Assembly: GCF_014651675.1 (NCBI RefSeq) | Contig: NZ_BMXI01000007.1 | Coordinates: 186,001-250,000 of the forward strand | DNA from: Roseibacillus persicicus | GTDB taxonomy: Bacteria; Verrucomicrobiota; Verrucomicrobiia; Verrucomicrobiales; Akkermansiaceae | Reading direction: 5' to 3' | DNA: 64,000 nt | Shown: one piece after another, positions 25,001-34,021 of the stretch | Numbering within the stretch: the first letter of the stretch is position 1 | Layout: every line of letters starts with the position of its first letter | Notes under the pieces: model-generated | The model's input: only the letters and a program-made list of their open reading frames with translations | What the model was told of the DNA's origin: nothing | The model's database searches: none | Position numbers and translations under genes: made by a program

Positions 25001-27187
25001 CTAGCGCAGGAACGCCTCGTGGAGACCGCCGTCGACGCTGATGATTTGGCCGGTGGTTTTTGACAGCTTGTCACTGGCCAGGAGGTAAGCGGCTTCGGCT
25101 TGGTCGGCGGGGGTGATGGGGGCTTTTGTCAAAGTGCGCTGAGCGTAGAATTCAGCGAGCTTGTTCCGCAGGCTCTCGGTGTCCTCGGATTCGTCATGAG
25201 CGATATCGTATTTGGTGAGTGACGCGATCACGCGGTCGCGGGGGAACATGGCGGAACCCTTGACCACGGTGGCGGGAGCGAGTCCGTTCACCCTAACGAG
25301 GGGAGAAAGCTCAACCGCCAGCTCGCGCACCAGGTGATTGGCGGCTGCCTTCGAGCAATCGTATGCGACACTCCCTTTCTTTGCCACCACGGCATTAACC
25401 GAGGTCGTGAGAACGAGAGAACCGGAGAGGTTCTGCTTCTTCCAGATTTTCTCTGCTTCTTGAGCCACAATGTAGAGCCCTTTGACATTGATGTCGAAGC
25501 TCAGGCTAAACTGATCGTCGGTGACCTGGCCTTCTTTGGAAGGGGGGACGAAGATGCCGGCGGTAACGATGACGGTATCGATGCCACCATAGGCGAGCAC
25601 TACTTGCTCGAACATTGCCTTCACGTTTTCGCGGTCAGTCATGTTGGCGGAAAGGCCGATGGCGGGACCGCAACCAGAGATGCCAGAACCGGCGACTCCG
25701 ATGCCTTGCCCGTAAATGTCGGTGAGTTCCTTCGCGGTCTCTTCGGCTGCGTCCAGCTTGAGGTCTACACAGACGACATGCGCTCGTTCCTGGGCCATGC
25801 GGTGGGCCACTTCTCTGCCGATGCCGCTTCCTGCTCCCACCACAACCACGACCTTGCGCTCGAACTCCTTTTCGGGAGGCATGCGCTGGAGCTTGGCTTC
25901 TTCCAAAGCCCAATACTCAATGTCGAAAGCTTCTTGCATGGGGAGTGCATCGTAGGTGCTGATGGCCTCTGCTCCGCGCATGACCTCGACGGCGCAGTTG
26001 TAGAACTCGGCAGTTACGCGGCTTTCGGACTTGTTTTTGCCGAAGGCGACCATCCCGATTCCCGGGATAAGAATGACGGTGGGGTTCTGGTCTCGCATCG
26101 CGGGACTGCCGGGACGCTTGTGGGTCTCGTAGTAATCCGCGTAGTCGGAACGATACTTTTCGAGACCGGTGGTGAGCTTTTCCTTGAGCGCGGCCGCGTC
26201 TTCGGTCTGGGGATTCCAGTCCACAAAGAGAGGCTTGATTTTGGTGCGCAAGAAGTGGTCCGGGCAACTGGTACCAAGCTCGGCGAGGCGGGCAGCATCG
26301 TTGCTATTGACGAAGCGTTGAATGGTTTCGTCGGTTTGGATGGTGCCGATGAATCGTTTGTTCTGGCTGACCTGCCCGCGCAACCAGGGTAGAACGTCGA
26401 TGAGGGTTGCTTCCAAATCCTCCTGCGAAAGAGGACTGTATTTTTGACCGCCAAAGGTTTGTTCGCCTTTGTCGTGGTCCTCGATGTAGCGGGCGGCTTT
26501 TTCGATGAGTTCGAGCGAGAGTTCGTAGCATTCCTTGTCGTCGTCGGACCAGTTGATGAGGCCATGTTGGCCCATGATGAGTCCTTTGAGATTGGGGTTG
26601 GCGAGGGCTTCTTCGCGCATCACGAGGCCGAGGTCAAAGCCAGGACGCTGCCAGCCGACATAGCCCACTTCTCCACCATAGATTTTTTGAGTCAACTCGA
26701 CTTGATCCTTACACGCCGCAACCGCGATCGCGGCGTTGGGGTGGGTGTGGTCGACATGCTTGTAGGGGATGAACCCGTGGAGCGGGGTATCGATGGAAGA
26801 GGCCCGGGGGTTGAGGTTGAAGGTGACATGGTTATACATGCCCACCATCGCATCTTCGATTTCAGTCTTCACTCCCTTTTCCGGAGCACGATTGTAGACG
26901 TCGATGAGCGACATGAGCTTGTCCATGTAGAGGGAAGAAAAGTTCTCGCGCTTGGAGGTCCGAAGGTCACCACCCGAACCTTTCACCCACATGACCTCGA
27001 CCTGCTCGCCGGAGATGGGGTCGATTTCAAGCGCTTTTGAAGAGGTGTTTCCACCGCCAGTATTGGTGACGCGCCCGTCGTCACCGAGAATGTTGGAGCG
27101 ATAAGTCAGGCGATCTGCGGCATCGAGATTTTCGACATCAGCATCATTCCAGCGGTATTCGACGTGTTTGAATTCTTCAGGTTTCAC
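25001..27187 (-). CDS. Bifunctional rhamnulose-1-phosphate aldolase / L-lactaldehyde dehydrogenase
   Basis: About 728 residues if the GTG at 27187 is the start (MKPEEFKHVEYRWNDAD). The ATG at 27262 would put the coding sequence over the operator region. Residues about 1-420 are a class II aldolase domain; zinc-binding His are in KHVDHTHPNA (144, 147, 149) and MGQHGL (208). Residues about 440-728 are a short-chain dehydrogenase with GAGSGIG (451-457) and the catalytic Y609-xxx-K613 in VAYDCSKAA. The aldolase splits L-rhamnulose-1-phosphate to DHAP and L-lactaldehyde, and the dehydrogenase oxidises lactaldehyde to L-lactate. Such fusions are known from rhamnose clusters of several phyla. It is divergent from the DeoR regulator. 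Confidence 0.9.
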   Translation of the reverse strand: MKPEEFKHVEYRWNDADVENLDAADRLTYRSNILGDDGRVTNTGGGNTSSKALEIDPISGEQVEVMWVKGSGGDLRTSKRENFSSLYMDKLMSLIDVYNRAPEKGVKTEIEDAMVGMYNHVTFNLNPRASSIDTPLHGFIPYKHVDHTHPNAAIAVAACKDQVELTQKIYGGEVGYVGWQRPGFDLGLVMREEALANPNLKGLIMGQHGLINWSDDDKECYELSLELIEKAARYIEDHDKGEQTFGGQKYSPLSQEDLEATLIDVLPWLRGQVSQNKRFIGTIQTDETIQRFVNSNDAARLAELGTSCPDHFLRTKIKPLFVDWNPQTEDAAALKEKLTTGLEKYRSDYADYYETHKRPGSPAMRDQNPTVILIPGIGMVAFGKNKSESRVTAEFYNCAVEVMRGAEAISTYDALPMQEAFDIEYWALEEAKLQRMPPEKEFERKVVVVVGAGSGIGREVAHRMAQERAHVVCVDLKLDAAEETAKELTDIYGQGIGVAGSGISGCGPAIGLSANMTDRENVKAMFEQVVLAYGGIDTVIVTAGIFVPPSKEGQVTDDQFSLSFDINVKGLYIVAQEAEKIWKKQNLSGSLVLTTSVNAVVAKKGSVAYDCSKAAANHLVRELAVELSPLVRVNGLAPATVVKGSAMFPRDRVIASLTKYDIAHDESEDTESLRNKLAEFYAQRTLTKAPITPADQAEAAYLLASDKLSKTTGQIISVDGGLHEAFLR

Positions 27188-27195
27188 AATCTTTT

Positions 27196-27236
27196 TTCGT
27201 TGACGAAACGGTTCTTGTCCCAGAAAAGTCAACGAA
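27196..27236. promoter_or_regulatory. Divergent operator region of the rha genes
   Basis: A perfect 9-bp inverted repeat TTCGTTGAC/GTCAACGAA (27196-27204 and 27228-27236) lies between the aldolase GTG (27187) and the DeoR ATG (27275). Inside it, 27204-27218 reads CGAAACGGTTCTTGT, a copy of the 15-nt motif seen before rhaA. The inverted repeat suits a dimeric DeoR-type repressor acting on both directions; the inner motif suits the LacI-type regulator. Binding is inferred. Confidence 0.55.
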
Positions 27237-27274
27237 GCAAGCGAAAACCCACAAATTCCCACAACCCTGATTTT

Positions 27275-28039
27275 ATGTTAGCGGCAGAGCGCCAAAGCCA
27301 CATTCTACTGCGTAGTCAAGCGTTGGGGGTGGTAAGGACCCGTGTCTTGGCGAAAGAATTGGGGGTGGTAGAAGAAACGATTCGCAGAGACTTGGACAAG
27401 CTTGCGGAGTTGGGTGCTTTGGTCAGAGTTCATGGCGGAGCAGCTGTCAACGATTTCGGGCACCGCGATCTGGCCTACGAAGAACGTGAGGTGAGCCAGC
27501 AGAAAGAAAAGGTCGCGATAGCCAGATGCGCGGCTCAAGCGATCAAGGTGGGTGAGACGATCTTATTCGACGCGAGTTCGACCTGCCTTCAAATGGCGAA
27601 GTTGATCCCTCCAAATCTGAGAGTTCGAGTGGTCACCTACTCACTCCCGATCTTTGAAATTTTCAAAGACCGTAAACAGGTGGACCTTGTTCTCTTGGGG
27701 GGTGATTATGAGTCGAGAGGGCGGCGTTTCGGTGGTCCTTTGACCGAGGAAGGGCTTTTGAGTTGTCGAATCGACCGCTTTTTTTTCTCCGCCAAAGGGT
27801 TCGATACAACCAAGGGGGCGAGTGAGGCTAATGAAGAGCAGGCACGCTTGAAAACGGTGGGATTGATTCGGTCTTCATGGGGCGCATTGCTGGTGGACGG
27901 GACCAAGCTGGGAAGCGACTCCAGCTATCATTTTGCGCAAACTCATGAATTGAGCGCGGTCTTCACCGACGAATTGGGGGGGGAGTATTTCGAGCGCGCC
28001 CCACTGAGAGAAAGCCGGAAGGTCACGATTGCAGATTAA
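27275..28039 (+). CDS. DeoR-family transcriptional regulator of rhamnose genes
   Basis: A 254-residue regulator from ATG 27275 (MLAAERQSHILLRSQ); the longer frame would run through the divergent promoter. Residues 1-57 are the DeoR winged helix (VRTRVLAKELGVVEETIRRDLDKL, ALVRVHGGA). The rest is the DeoRC sugar-phosphate sensor with DASSTCLQMAKLI, GGDYESRGRRFGG and the effector-site region KGFDTTKGASEANEEQARLK. DeoR-type regulators of rhamnose catabolism are known in rhizobia. Here the inducer could be rhamnulose-1-phosphate or DHAP. It is the first gene of a plus-strand operon with rhaB, the lactate enzyme and rhaM. Confidence 0.93.
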   Translation: MLAAERQSHILLRSQALGVVRTRVLAKELGVVEETIRRDLDKLAELGALVRVHGGAAVNDFGHRDLAYEEREVSQQKEKVAIARCAAQAIKVGETILFDASSTCLQMAKLIPPNLRVRVVTYSLPIFEIFKDRKQVDLVLLGGDYESRGRRFGGPLTEEGLLSCRIDRFFFSAKGFDTTKGASEANEEQARLKTVGLIRSSWGALLVDGTKLGSDSSYHFAQTHELSAVFTDELGGEYFERAPLRESRKVTIAD

Positions 28040-28044
28040 AGAAG

Positions 28045-29514
28045 ATGAAGGTGCATTTAGCAGTAGATTTGGGGGCAGGTTCCGGCCGGGTTTTGGCAGG
28101 AAAGGTGAGGGAGGGAAAAGTGGAGTTGGAGGAGCTTCATCGCTTTGAAAATCCGGGGACGAGCCTTCCGAGTGGGTTGCATTGGAACATTTTGGGGCTG
28201 TATCGTGAAATTCTGAAGGGGATTGCCACCGGAGTGGAACGCTATGGCAAGATCGAGTCTCTTGGAATCGACACTTGGGGGGTGGACTATGGATTGTTGG
28301 ACAAGGACGGCCGCCTCTTGGGGTTGCCGCAACAGTACCGCGACCCGCGCACGCAAGGCTTTGAAGCGCGAGCCGACGAGTTGGTGGGGAATGATGCTCT
28401 CTATGATGCTACAGGCATCATGCCGTTTTTTCTCAATACCTCGGTCCAGTTGCTCGCGGAGAAAGAGCTGACTCCGGATGCCTTGAATGTGGCTTCCCAA
28501 ATTTTGTTAATACCGGACTTGTTAGCCTATTGGTTGACTGGGGAATTGGCTGTCGAGCGAACCAATGCTTCGACCACGCAGCTGTTTTCGCCCATTACCA
28601 ATGATTGGGCGTGGGAGATGATTGAGGGACTTTCTTTACCAAAAAATATCTTCGGACGGGTCGTGGAATCGGGGACTCTGTTAGGAAATTTGCGTCCAGA
28701 AGTGGCTGAAGAAGTCGGTGCTACGATTCCCGTCATTGCGACAGCAACCCATGATACCGCTGCGGCAGTGGCGGGTATTCCCGGTGAGGAGTGCTATGCC
28801 TTTCTCTCATCGGGCACTTGGACCATCATTGGCTGTGAATTGATGGAGCCTATCATCACCGCGCGTTCCCGCGAGCTGGGATTTGCCAACGAGCTGGGTG
28901 TGGAAAAGACTGTCCGTTTCCTCAAAAATATCAGCGGTCTTTGGCTCATTCAGGAGTGCAAACGCTCTTGGGCGTCCCATGGAGAGGACATTGACTATGC
29001 CGGCTTGGCTGAGTTGGCTTCTGTTGCGGAGCCATTCATTGCGTTCGTCGATCCCGATGCCGAGGAGTTTGCCAGTCCAGGCAAGATGCCGGAGAAGATT
29101 CAGGCTTTCTGTGACCGAACCGGGCAAAAGGTGCCCTCTACTAAGGGTGAAATTTTGCGAGTAGCAACCGAGAGTATCGCACTCAAGCATCGCCTTCGCT
29201 TTCAACAGCTGCGCGAACTCACGGGCAAGGATCTCAAGCGCGTTCACATGGGAGGCGGAGGGATCAAGAACAGCTTGCTAACCCAGGCGATTGCCGACGC
29301 CTGCGGGGTGCCGGTTTATGCCGGCCCTGTGGAGGCGACTGCTTGCGGGAATTTAATCACGCAAATGGTCGCGACTGGTGACTTGGCGTCGATTGCAGAG
29401 GGGCGCGAGTTGATCCGAAATTCTTTGCCCTTGGAGGTTTACGAGCCTAAGGAGGCTGGGAAGTGGGACGAGGTCGCCAAGCATTTCGAGGCGATTCTAG
29501 TGCTTGTGAAATGA
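28045..29514 (+). CDS. rhaB: L-rhamnulokinase
   Basis: A 489-residue FGGY-family sugar kinase, the usual rhamnulokinase length. The N-terminal phosphate loop is VDLGAGSGRVLAG; the catalytic region is SLGIDTWGVDYGLLD. Then come QQYRDPRT, TNASTTQLFSP and the second nucleotide-binding part with THDTAAAVAGIP, SSGTWTIIG and HMGGGGIKNSLLTQAIADACG. AGPVEATACGN near the C-terminus is shared with RhaB proteins. It phosphorylates L-rhamnulose with ATP to L-rhamnulose-1-phosphate in the cytoplasm. It starts 5 bp after the DeoR gene stop, so the two are co-transcribed. Confidence 0.96.
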   Translation: MKVHLAVDLGAGSGRVLAGKVREGKVELEELHRFENPGTSLPSGLHWNILGLYREILKGIATGVERYGKIESLGIDTWGVDYGLLDKDGRLLGLPQQYRDPRTQGFEARADELVGNDALYDATGIMPFFLNTSVQLLAEKELTPDALNVASQILLIPDLLAYWLTGELAVERTNASTTQLFSPITNDWAWEMIEGLSLPKNIFGRVVESGTLLGNLRPEVAEEVGATIPVIATATHDTAAAVAGIPGEECYAFLSSGTWTIIGCELMEPIITARSRELGFANELGVEKTVRFLKNISGLWLIQECKRSWASHGEDIDYAGLAELASVAEPFIAFVDPDAEEFASPGKMPEKIQAFCDRTGQKVPSTKGEILRVATESIALKHRLRFQQLRELTGKDLKRVHMGGGGIKNSLLTQAIADACGVPVYAGPVEATACGNLITQMVATGDLASIAEGRELIRNSLPLEVYEPKEAGKWDEVAKHFEAILVLVK

Positions 29515-29535
29515 GATGCAGAACAATCGAATTCA

Positions 29536-30708
29536 ATGAGTGAAGAAATAGATTCCAGATATCCATCGACCGAGCATCTGATGGCGAAGGCCAAGCGCAG
29601 GACACCCGGTTTTGCCTTTGATTATCTTTCCGGTGGCTGCTTTTCAGAGGTGAATCTGGCCCGCAATACGAGTGAGATTCGCGAGGTCCGGTTGCAGCCT
29701 TACTACACCCGGGATTTCGCGGGAGCATCTCAGAAGACGACTTTGTTCGGTGAGGAGTATGATGCGCCCTTCGGAATTGCGCCGGTCGGCCTGCAAGGTT
29801 TGATGTGGCCAAAGTCCTGCGAGATTTTGGCGCAGGCGGCGGCGGATCACAATGTGCCTTTTTGTTTGTCCACCGTAGGGACTGCCGACATCGAGACGGT
29901 GGCGGAGATCACCAAGGGAAAGGCGTGGTTCCAGCTCTATCATCCTGCCGAGGATGAGCTGCGGGATAAGATTTTGGAACGGGCTTGGGCTGCAGGAGTC
30001 AAGACCCTCGTGATTCTCGCGGACACTCCTACTTTTGGATGGAGACCGAAAGAGATTAAGAATGGTTTGTCGATTCCTCCTCGCATGACGCTTAAGAATA
30101 TCTTTCAGATGACGACTCATCCGACGTGGTCATTCGCCCAGCTCGCTGCGGGTGCTCCCGAGTTCAAGACGATGAAGCCCTACATCCCCAAGGGGCTGAA
30201 CATGAAGCATCTCGGGTTGTTCATGAACAAGACCTTTTCCGGTCGACTCACAACCGAAAAGATTGAAGCGCTGCGCGAGCGTTGGAAGGGGAATTTGGTC
30301 GTGAAGGGTATCGTTAATCATGAGGACGCGGACCGGGTTCTAGCTCTGGGTGCGGATGGCTTTATCGTCTCGAATCATGGTGGTCGGCAACTCGATTCGG
30401 GGCCGTCGACTATTTCCTCGCTGCAATCGATTGCAAAGGACTACCGGGATAAGACCACAGTCATGTTTGATAGCGGCTTGCGGGCCGGCCCCGATATTGC
30501 GTCGGCTCTCGCTTGCGGAGCGCACTTCACCTTCCTTGGTCGCACACCCATGTATGGAGTATTGGCGATGGGGGAAAAGGGAGGGAATCATGTTCTAGCC
30601 ATGCTCAAGAGGCAGTTGCAACAGGTGATGGAACAAGTGGCTTGTGAGCGCGTGGAAGACTTTCCAAAGTACTTGTTAGAAACCAAAAGCAGCTGCCAAG
30701 AGTCCTGA
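29536..30708 (+). CDS. FMN-dependent alpha-hydroxy-acid oxidase/dehydrogenase (L-lactate)
   Basis: A 390-residue TIM-barrel flavoprotein of the LldD/glycolate-oxidase family. Seen are FDYLSGG (about 28-34), PFGIAPVGLQGLMWP, the FMN-phosphate region and the active-site VSNHGGRQLDSGPST with catalytic His281 and Arg284; Lys257 in VVKGI fits the flavin N1 contact. It probably oxidises L-lactate, the product of the lactaldehyde dehydrogenase half of the aldolase fusion, to pyruvate. That would finish conversion of the lower half of rhamnose. Electrons would go to quinone or oxygen; the class cannot be told apart here. It lies between rhaB and rhaM in one operon. A related hydroxy acid is also possible as substrate. 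Confidence 0.9.
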   Translation: MSEEIDSRYPSTEHLMAKAKRRTPGFAFDYLSGGCFSEVNLARNTSEIREVRLQPYYTRDFAGASQKTTLFGEEYDAPFGIAPVGLQGLMWPKSCEILAQAAADHNVPFCLSTVGTADIETVAEITKGKAWFQLYHPAEDELRDKILERAWAAGVKTLVILADTPTFGWRPKEIKNGLSIPPRMTLKNIFQMTTHPTWSFAQLAAGAPEFKTMKPYIPKGLNMKHLGLFMNKTFSGRLTTEKIEALRERWKGNLVVKGIVNHEDADRVLALGADGFIVSNHGGRQLDSGPSTISSLQSIAKDYRDKTTVMFDSGLRAGPDIASALACGAHFTFLGRTPMYGVLAMGEKGGNHVLAMLKRQLQQVMEQVACERVEDFPKYLLETKSSCQES

Positions 30709-30726
30709 ATTGAAGTGTGTGAACTG

Positions 30727-31038
30727 ATGAGAAAGGCCTTTGTTATGACGATTCACAAGGGTGCGGGGGCTGAATATGAAAGGCGCCATCGTCCTATCTG
30801 GAAAGAGCTCGAAATGACGCTCAAGGCTCATGGCGTGAGCAATTACTCGATCTTCCTGAACAACGAAACGAGGCAGCTTTTCGGATACGTGGAGATCGAG
30901 TCAGAGAAACGCTGGCAGGAGATTGCCGATACTGAGGTTTGTCAGCGTTGGTGGCAGTTTATGCGAGAGCTGATGCCGACCAACGAAGATGGCAGTCCTG
31001 TCCAGAAGGAGCTGCAAGAAGTCTTCCACCTCGACTAG
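30727..31038 (+). CDS. rhaM: L-rhamnose mutarotase
   Basis: A 103-residue protein, the normal family length, from ATG 30727 (MRKAFVMTIHKGAGAEYERRH); a GTG four codons earlier is less likely. It aligns clearly with E. coli YiiL/RhaM from memory: EYERRHRPIWKELE with the catalytic His, NYSIFL, EIESEKRWQEIADTEVCQRWWQFM and the end SPVQKELQEVFHLD. It interconverts alpha- and beta-L-rhamnose, giving the isomerase its preferred anomer. It is the last gene of the DeoR-rhaB operon. Confidence 0.95.
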   Translation: MRKAFVMTIHKGAGAEYERRHRPIWKELEMTLKAHGVSNYSIFLNNETRQLFGYVEIESEKRWQEIADTEVCQRWWQFMRELMPTNEDGSPVQKELQEVFHLD

Positions 31039-31172
31039 CCGGGTGCACTAGGACCCGTCCAAGGATCTTGTTGGCATCAGTTCTTTCGGCAAACTTGGTC
31101 GGGAGCCGGGTTGCTATGGTCTTCGCTTGGAGTTTGCCAACCGGCCTCATCCGACTTCGTTTGTTCTCCTTG

Positions 31173-33908
31173 TTAGTCTTGGAGATAGCTGCCAGAGAAG
31201 GAGTAGGTGCCGGAGCCTAAAGTCTGGGGAGAAAAGTCGGCAATCGGAAGAGATACGACCGCTTTGGTATTCGGCGGAATCGTGATTGAGGCCTTGAAGG
31301 TGCCGTCTGTGAGGTTCCATGCGGTTGCGACTTTGCCATGTCGGACTTGAGTTGAGACCTTGCAGTGGGTCAGGGTTCCGGCAGGTCGTGGTGCGATGCG
31401 GATCAGGTCATAGCCGGGAGCGAGTTGAGAAATCCCTCCGAGCTCGGCAAACATCCATTCCGAGACTGCACCGAAGGCATAGTGGGAAAAGGAGTTCATG
31501 CCGGGCTCGTGGACTCCTTCGTCTTTGATGAAGGAGTTCCAGCGTTCCCAGATGGTTGTCGCGCCATTTTCCACTTCGTAGCCCCAGCTGGGATACTCGG
31601 TCTGCTGCATCAGGATGCCAGCAAGGTCGTGATGACCGTGGGAGGAGAGAACGGGCAGTAGCGGGCGAGTTCCGAGAAAGCCGGTCTGCATCTTATTGCC
31701 GTTATCCCGAATCAGTTTGGCGAGATTATTCGCCGCGTTTTGCTTCAACCCGTCGGGAATGAGACCAAAGTAAAGGGCCATTGCATACTTCGACTGGTTC
31801 GCTTCAGTAAGGGAGCCGTCCGGTTGAACATGGAGTTTGGCAAAGGAGGCGGAAAGAGCCCTATGACGGTCCCGATAGTATTTGGCCCGCTCCGTTTTTC
31901 CCAAGGCCATCGCCATCTCGGACATCAGTTGGGAGGTGTGGGCGTGATAGGCGAGGTCGATGAATTCAACCGGGGTCTTGGGCTGATAGAGAGCGAGCCA
32001 ATCACCGAATCCGCTGTCTCCGACTTTGGTGCCGACGTTTTGCGGATCGCGTTCTTTCCGGAAAGTCATAAACTTTTCCATCTGTTCCCAGTGTTCTTCG
32101 AGCACGGTAGTATCTCCGTAGACTTGCCAGAAATGCCAGGGACAGATGATGCCGGCATCTCCCCAAGCGGCGGCAAAGTTCATCCCCTTACGGATAAATG
32201 GTGAAGGGGCGAAGTTCGGGTAGGGGCCAAAGTCCCACTGGTCATCATTGAGATCACGCAGCCACTTGGTGGTGAAGCTGGCAATATCGGCATTGTAGGT
32301 CGCGGCCTTGATGTAGACTTGGGCGTCGCCGGTCCATCCCATACGCTCGTCTCGCTGGGGGCAGTCGGTTGGAATCTCAAAGTAGTTGGCACGTTGGGTC
32401 CAAACGATGTTCGAGTGAATCTGATTGAGGATGGGGTCGGAGGATTCGAACTCGCTGATCAGGGGGGTGTCCGAGTGGATAACGACTCCGGTGATATCAT
32501 CAAGGGTTGGAGTGCCAGGGTATCCGGTGACTTCGACATACTGAAAGCCGTGAAACGTGAAGTCGGGAAGATATATTTCTCCTTCGGGATCGCCTTTGAG
32601 AATGTAGGTGTCAATGGCACGCGCGCAGCGGAGGTTCTCGGTGGACATGCGGCCATCGTTATGAAGGATTTCGGCAAAGCGGAGGGTGACCCGGTCGCCT
32701 GCCTTTCCCTTGACCTTTAGCTTGGCGAGACCAGAGATGTTTTGACCGAGGTTAAAGATGAACACGCCCGGTTTGTGCTCCGTGACAGAGACAGGCTTGA
32801 TTTCTTCGATAGCGCGAAGAGGGACACCGGGATGGGGCTCGAGTTTACCTTTGTGACCTTCGTCGAGGATCGCATTCTTCCAAGCGGAGTCATCGAATCC
32901 AGGAGATGACCAGCCATCCTGTTCGAGCCTGGCATCGTAGGTTTCTCCCATCAGGGTGTCAGCCTCGGTGTGGGGCGCGAAAGCGGTTTTCCAAGAAGGG
33001 TCGGTTCCAATGACCTTGGTGGAACCATCGGAATATTGAAGCTCCAGCTGAAGGCGGAGCGCGGGATATTTGCCGTAGTAGGAGCGGCCCGGTCGGGAGG
33101 GGTCGAGTCCGGCTACGTTTACGAACAACCCGTAGGCAACATATCCCGCATACCATCCGTCGGCTATGGTAGCGCCGAGGGTGTTCCCGCCTTCTTGAAT
33201 CCTCTCGGTGACGTCGTAGGTGAGATAGTGGAGGCGATTGTGGTAGCTCGTCCAACCGGGAGCGAGATTCCAATCTCCGATGCGTTTTCCGTTGAGCTCA
33301 ATGGTGTTGACCCCCAGCGAGGTGGCATAGAGAAGAGCTCTAACAGGATTGTTCGCTTCGAAGTCTTTGCGGAAGTGCTTGGCTGGAGTGAGGTGGAGTT
33401 TGCCCTTCGGAGTGCCCTTGAAGTTTTGGACGTTTTCTTCGGTTTCGTGAATGGGATTCTCGGGCGAGGCAATCCATTTGGCTGACCAGTCCGATCCGTT
33501 CAACAGGCCAATCGTGAAGGTGGCAGGAGAGGACCACTCCGAGGGGGAGCCGTCCTGGTCCCAGCAACGAACACGCCAAACGGCTGAGGAACGGGGGCTC
33601 AGAGGCACCCCAGCATAGGTGATTTGATGAGTGCTAGTCGAGGTGACCTTGCCAGTGCTCCAGAGATTTGGTTCGTCGAGTTGTTCTTTGTTGGAGGCAA
33701 CCTGAATTTCGTAGGCTGTCTGATGAAGATCTTTCCCTGCGGGCTTGGTGGCCTCGAGTTGCCATGAAAGACGCGGTTTGGTTGTTCCAAGAGCAATAGG
33801 GGATTCCTGATACTCCACCTGCAGATTTGAAGGGGCAAGAGTTTGCGCCCAGGAATGGGGCGCTAACATCAGGAGAAGTGAGTAGAAAGGAAGACGGATG
33901 AAATTCAT
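31173..33908 (-). CDS. Secreted alpha-L-rhamnosidase (GH78)
   Basis: A 911-residue GH78 enzyme with a signal peptide (MNFIRLPFYSLLLMLAPHSWA). Order: an N-terminal fibronectin-like domain (25-135), carbohydrate-binding beta-sandwich domains with GWYAGYVAYGLF and the family's NGKRIGDW, then the (alpha/alpha)6 barrel. The signature TDCPQRDERMGWTGDAQ places the general acid at about Glu521. ATTIWERWNSF is the conserved block with the second catalytic Glu, and a C-terminal beta-domain follows. It releases terminal alpha-L-rhamnose outside the cytoplasm. It lies 113 bp after the aldo/keto-reductase gene on the same strand and is convergent with rhaM. Its upstream region holds only a degenerate version of the operator motif (near 33914-33945). 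Confidence 0.95.
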   Translation of the reverse strand: MNFIRLPFYSLLLMLAPHSWAQTLAPSNLQVEYQESPIALGTTKPRLSWQLEATKPAGKDLHQTAYEIQVASNKEQLDEPNLWSTGKVTSTSTHQITYAGVPLSPRSSAVWRVRCWDQDGSPSEWSSPATFTIGLLNGSDWSAKWIASPENPIHETEENVQNFKGTPKGKLHLTPAKHFRKDFEANNPVRALLYATSLGVNTIELNGKRIGDWNLAPGWTSYHNRLHYLTYDVTERIQEGGNTLGATIADGWYAGYVAYGLFVNVAGLDPSRPGRSYYGKYPALRLQLELQYSDGSTKVIGTDPSWKTAFAPHTEADTLMGETYDARLEQDGWSSPGFDDSAWKNAILDEGHKGKLEPHPGVPLRAIEEIKPVSVTEHKPGVFIFNLGQNISGLAKLKVKGKAGDRVTLRFAEILHNDGRMSTENLRCARAIDTYILKGDPEGEIYLPDFTFHGFQYVEVTGYPGTPTLDDITGVVIHSDTPLISEFESSDPILNQIHSNIVWTQRANYFEIPTDCPQRDERMGWTGDAQVYIKAATYNADIASFTTKWLRDLNDDQWDFGPYPNFAPSPFIRKGMNFAAAWGDAGIICPWHFWQVYGDTTVLEEHWEQMEKFMTFRKERDPQNVGTKVGDSGFGDWLALYQPKTPVEFIDLAYHAHTSQLMSEMAMALGKTERAKYYRDRHRALSASFAKLHVQPDGSLTEANQSKYAMALYFGLIPDGLKQNAANNLAKLIRDNGNKMQTGFLGTRPLLPVLSSHGHHDLAGILMQQTEYPSWGYEVENGATTIWERWNSFIKDEGVHEPGMNSFSHYAFGAVSEWMFAELGGISQLAPGYDLIRIAPRPAGTLTHCKVSTQVRHGKVATAWNLTDGTFKASITIPPNTKAVVSLPIADFSPQTLGSGTYSFSGSYLQD

Positions 33909-34021
33909 GGTTGTTGAACGGTTGAAAAAAAGTCGGTTTTCTTGTGGGAGCGGGAAAAGTTTTCAAGCTTCACTCGGAGGAATAATCCGGCGAGAGGTGC
34001 TGACCAACGGCAATTGCAGCT

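Noticed and set aside
25334-26392. A 352-codon open frame opposite the aldolase fusion
   Set aside because: It lies wholly inside a gene with clear catalytic motifs on the other strand and shows no domain of its own.
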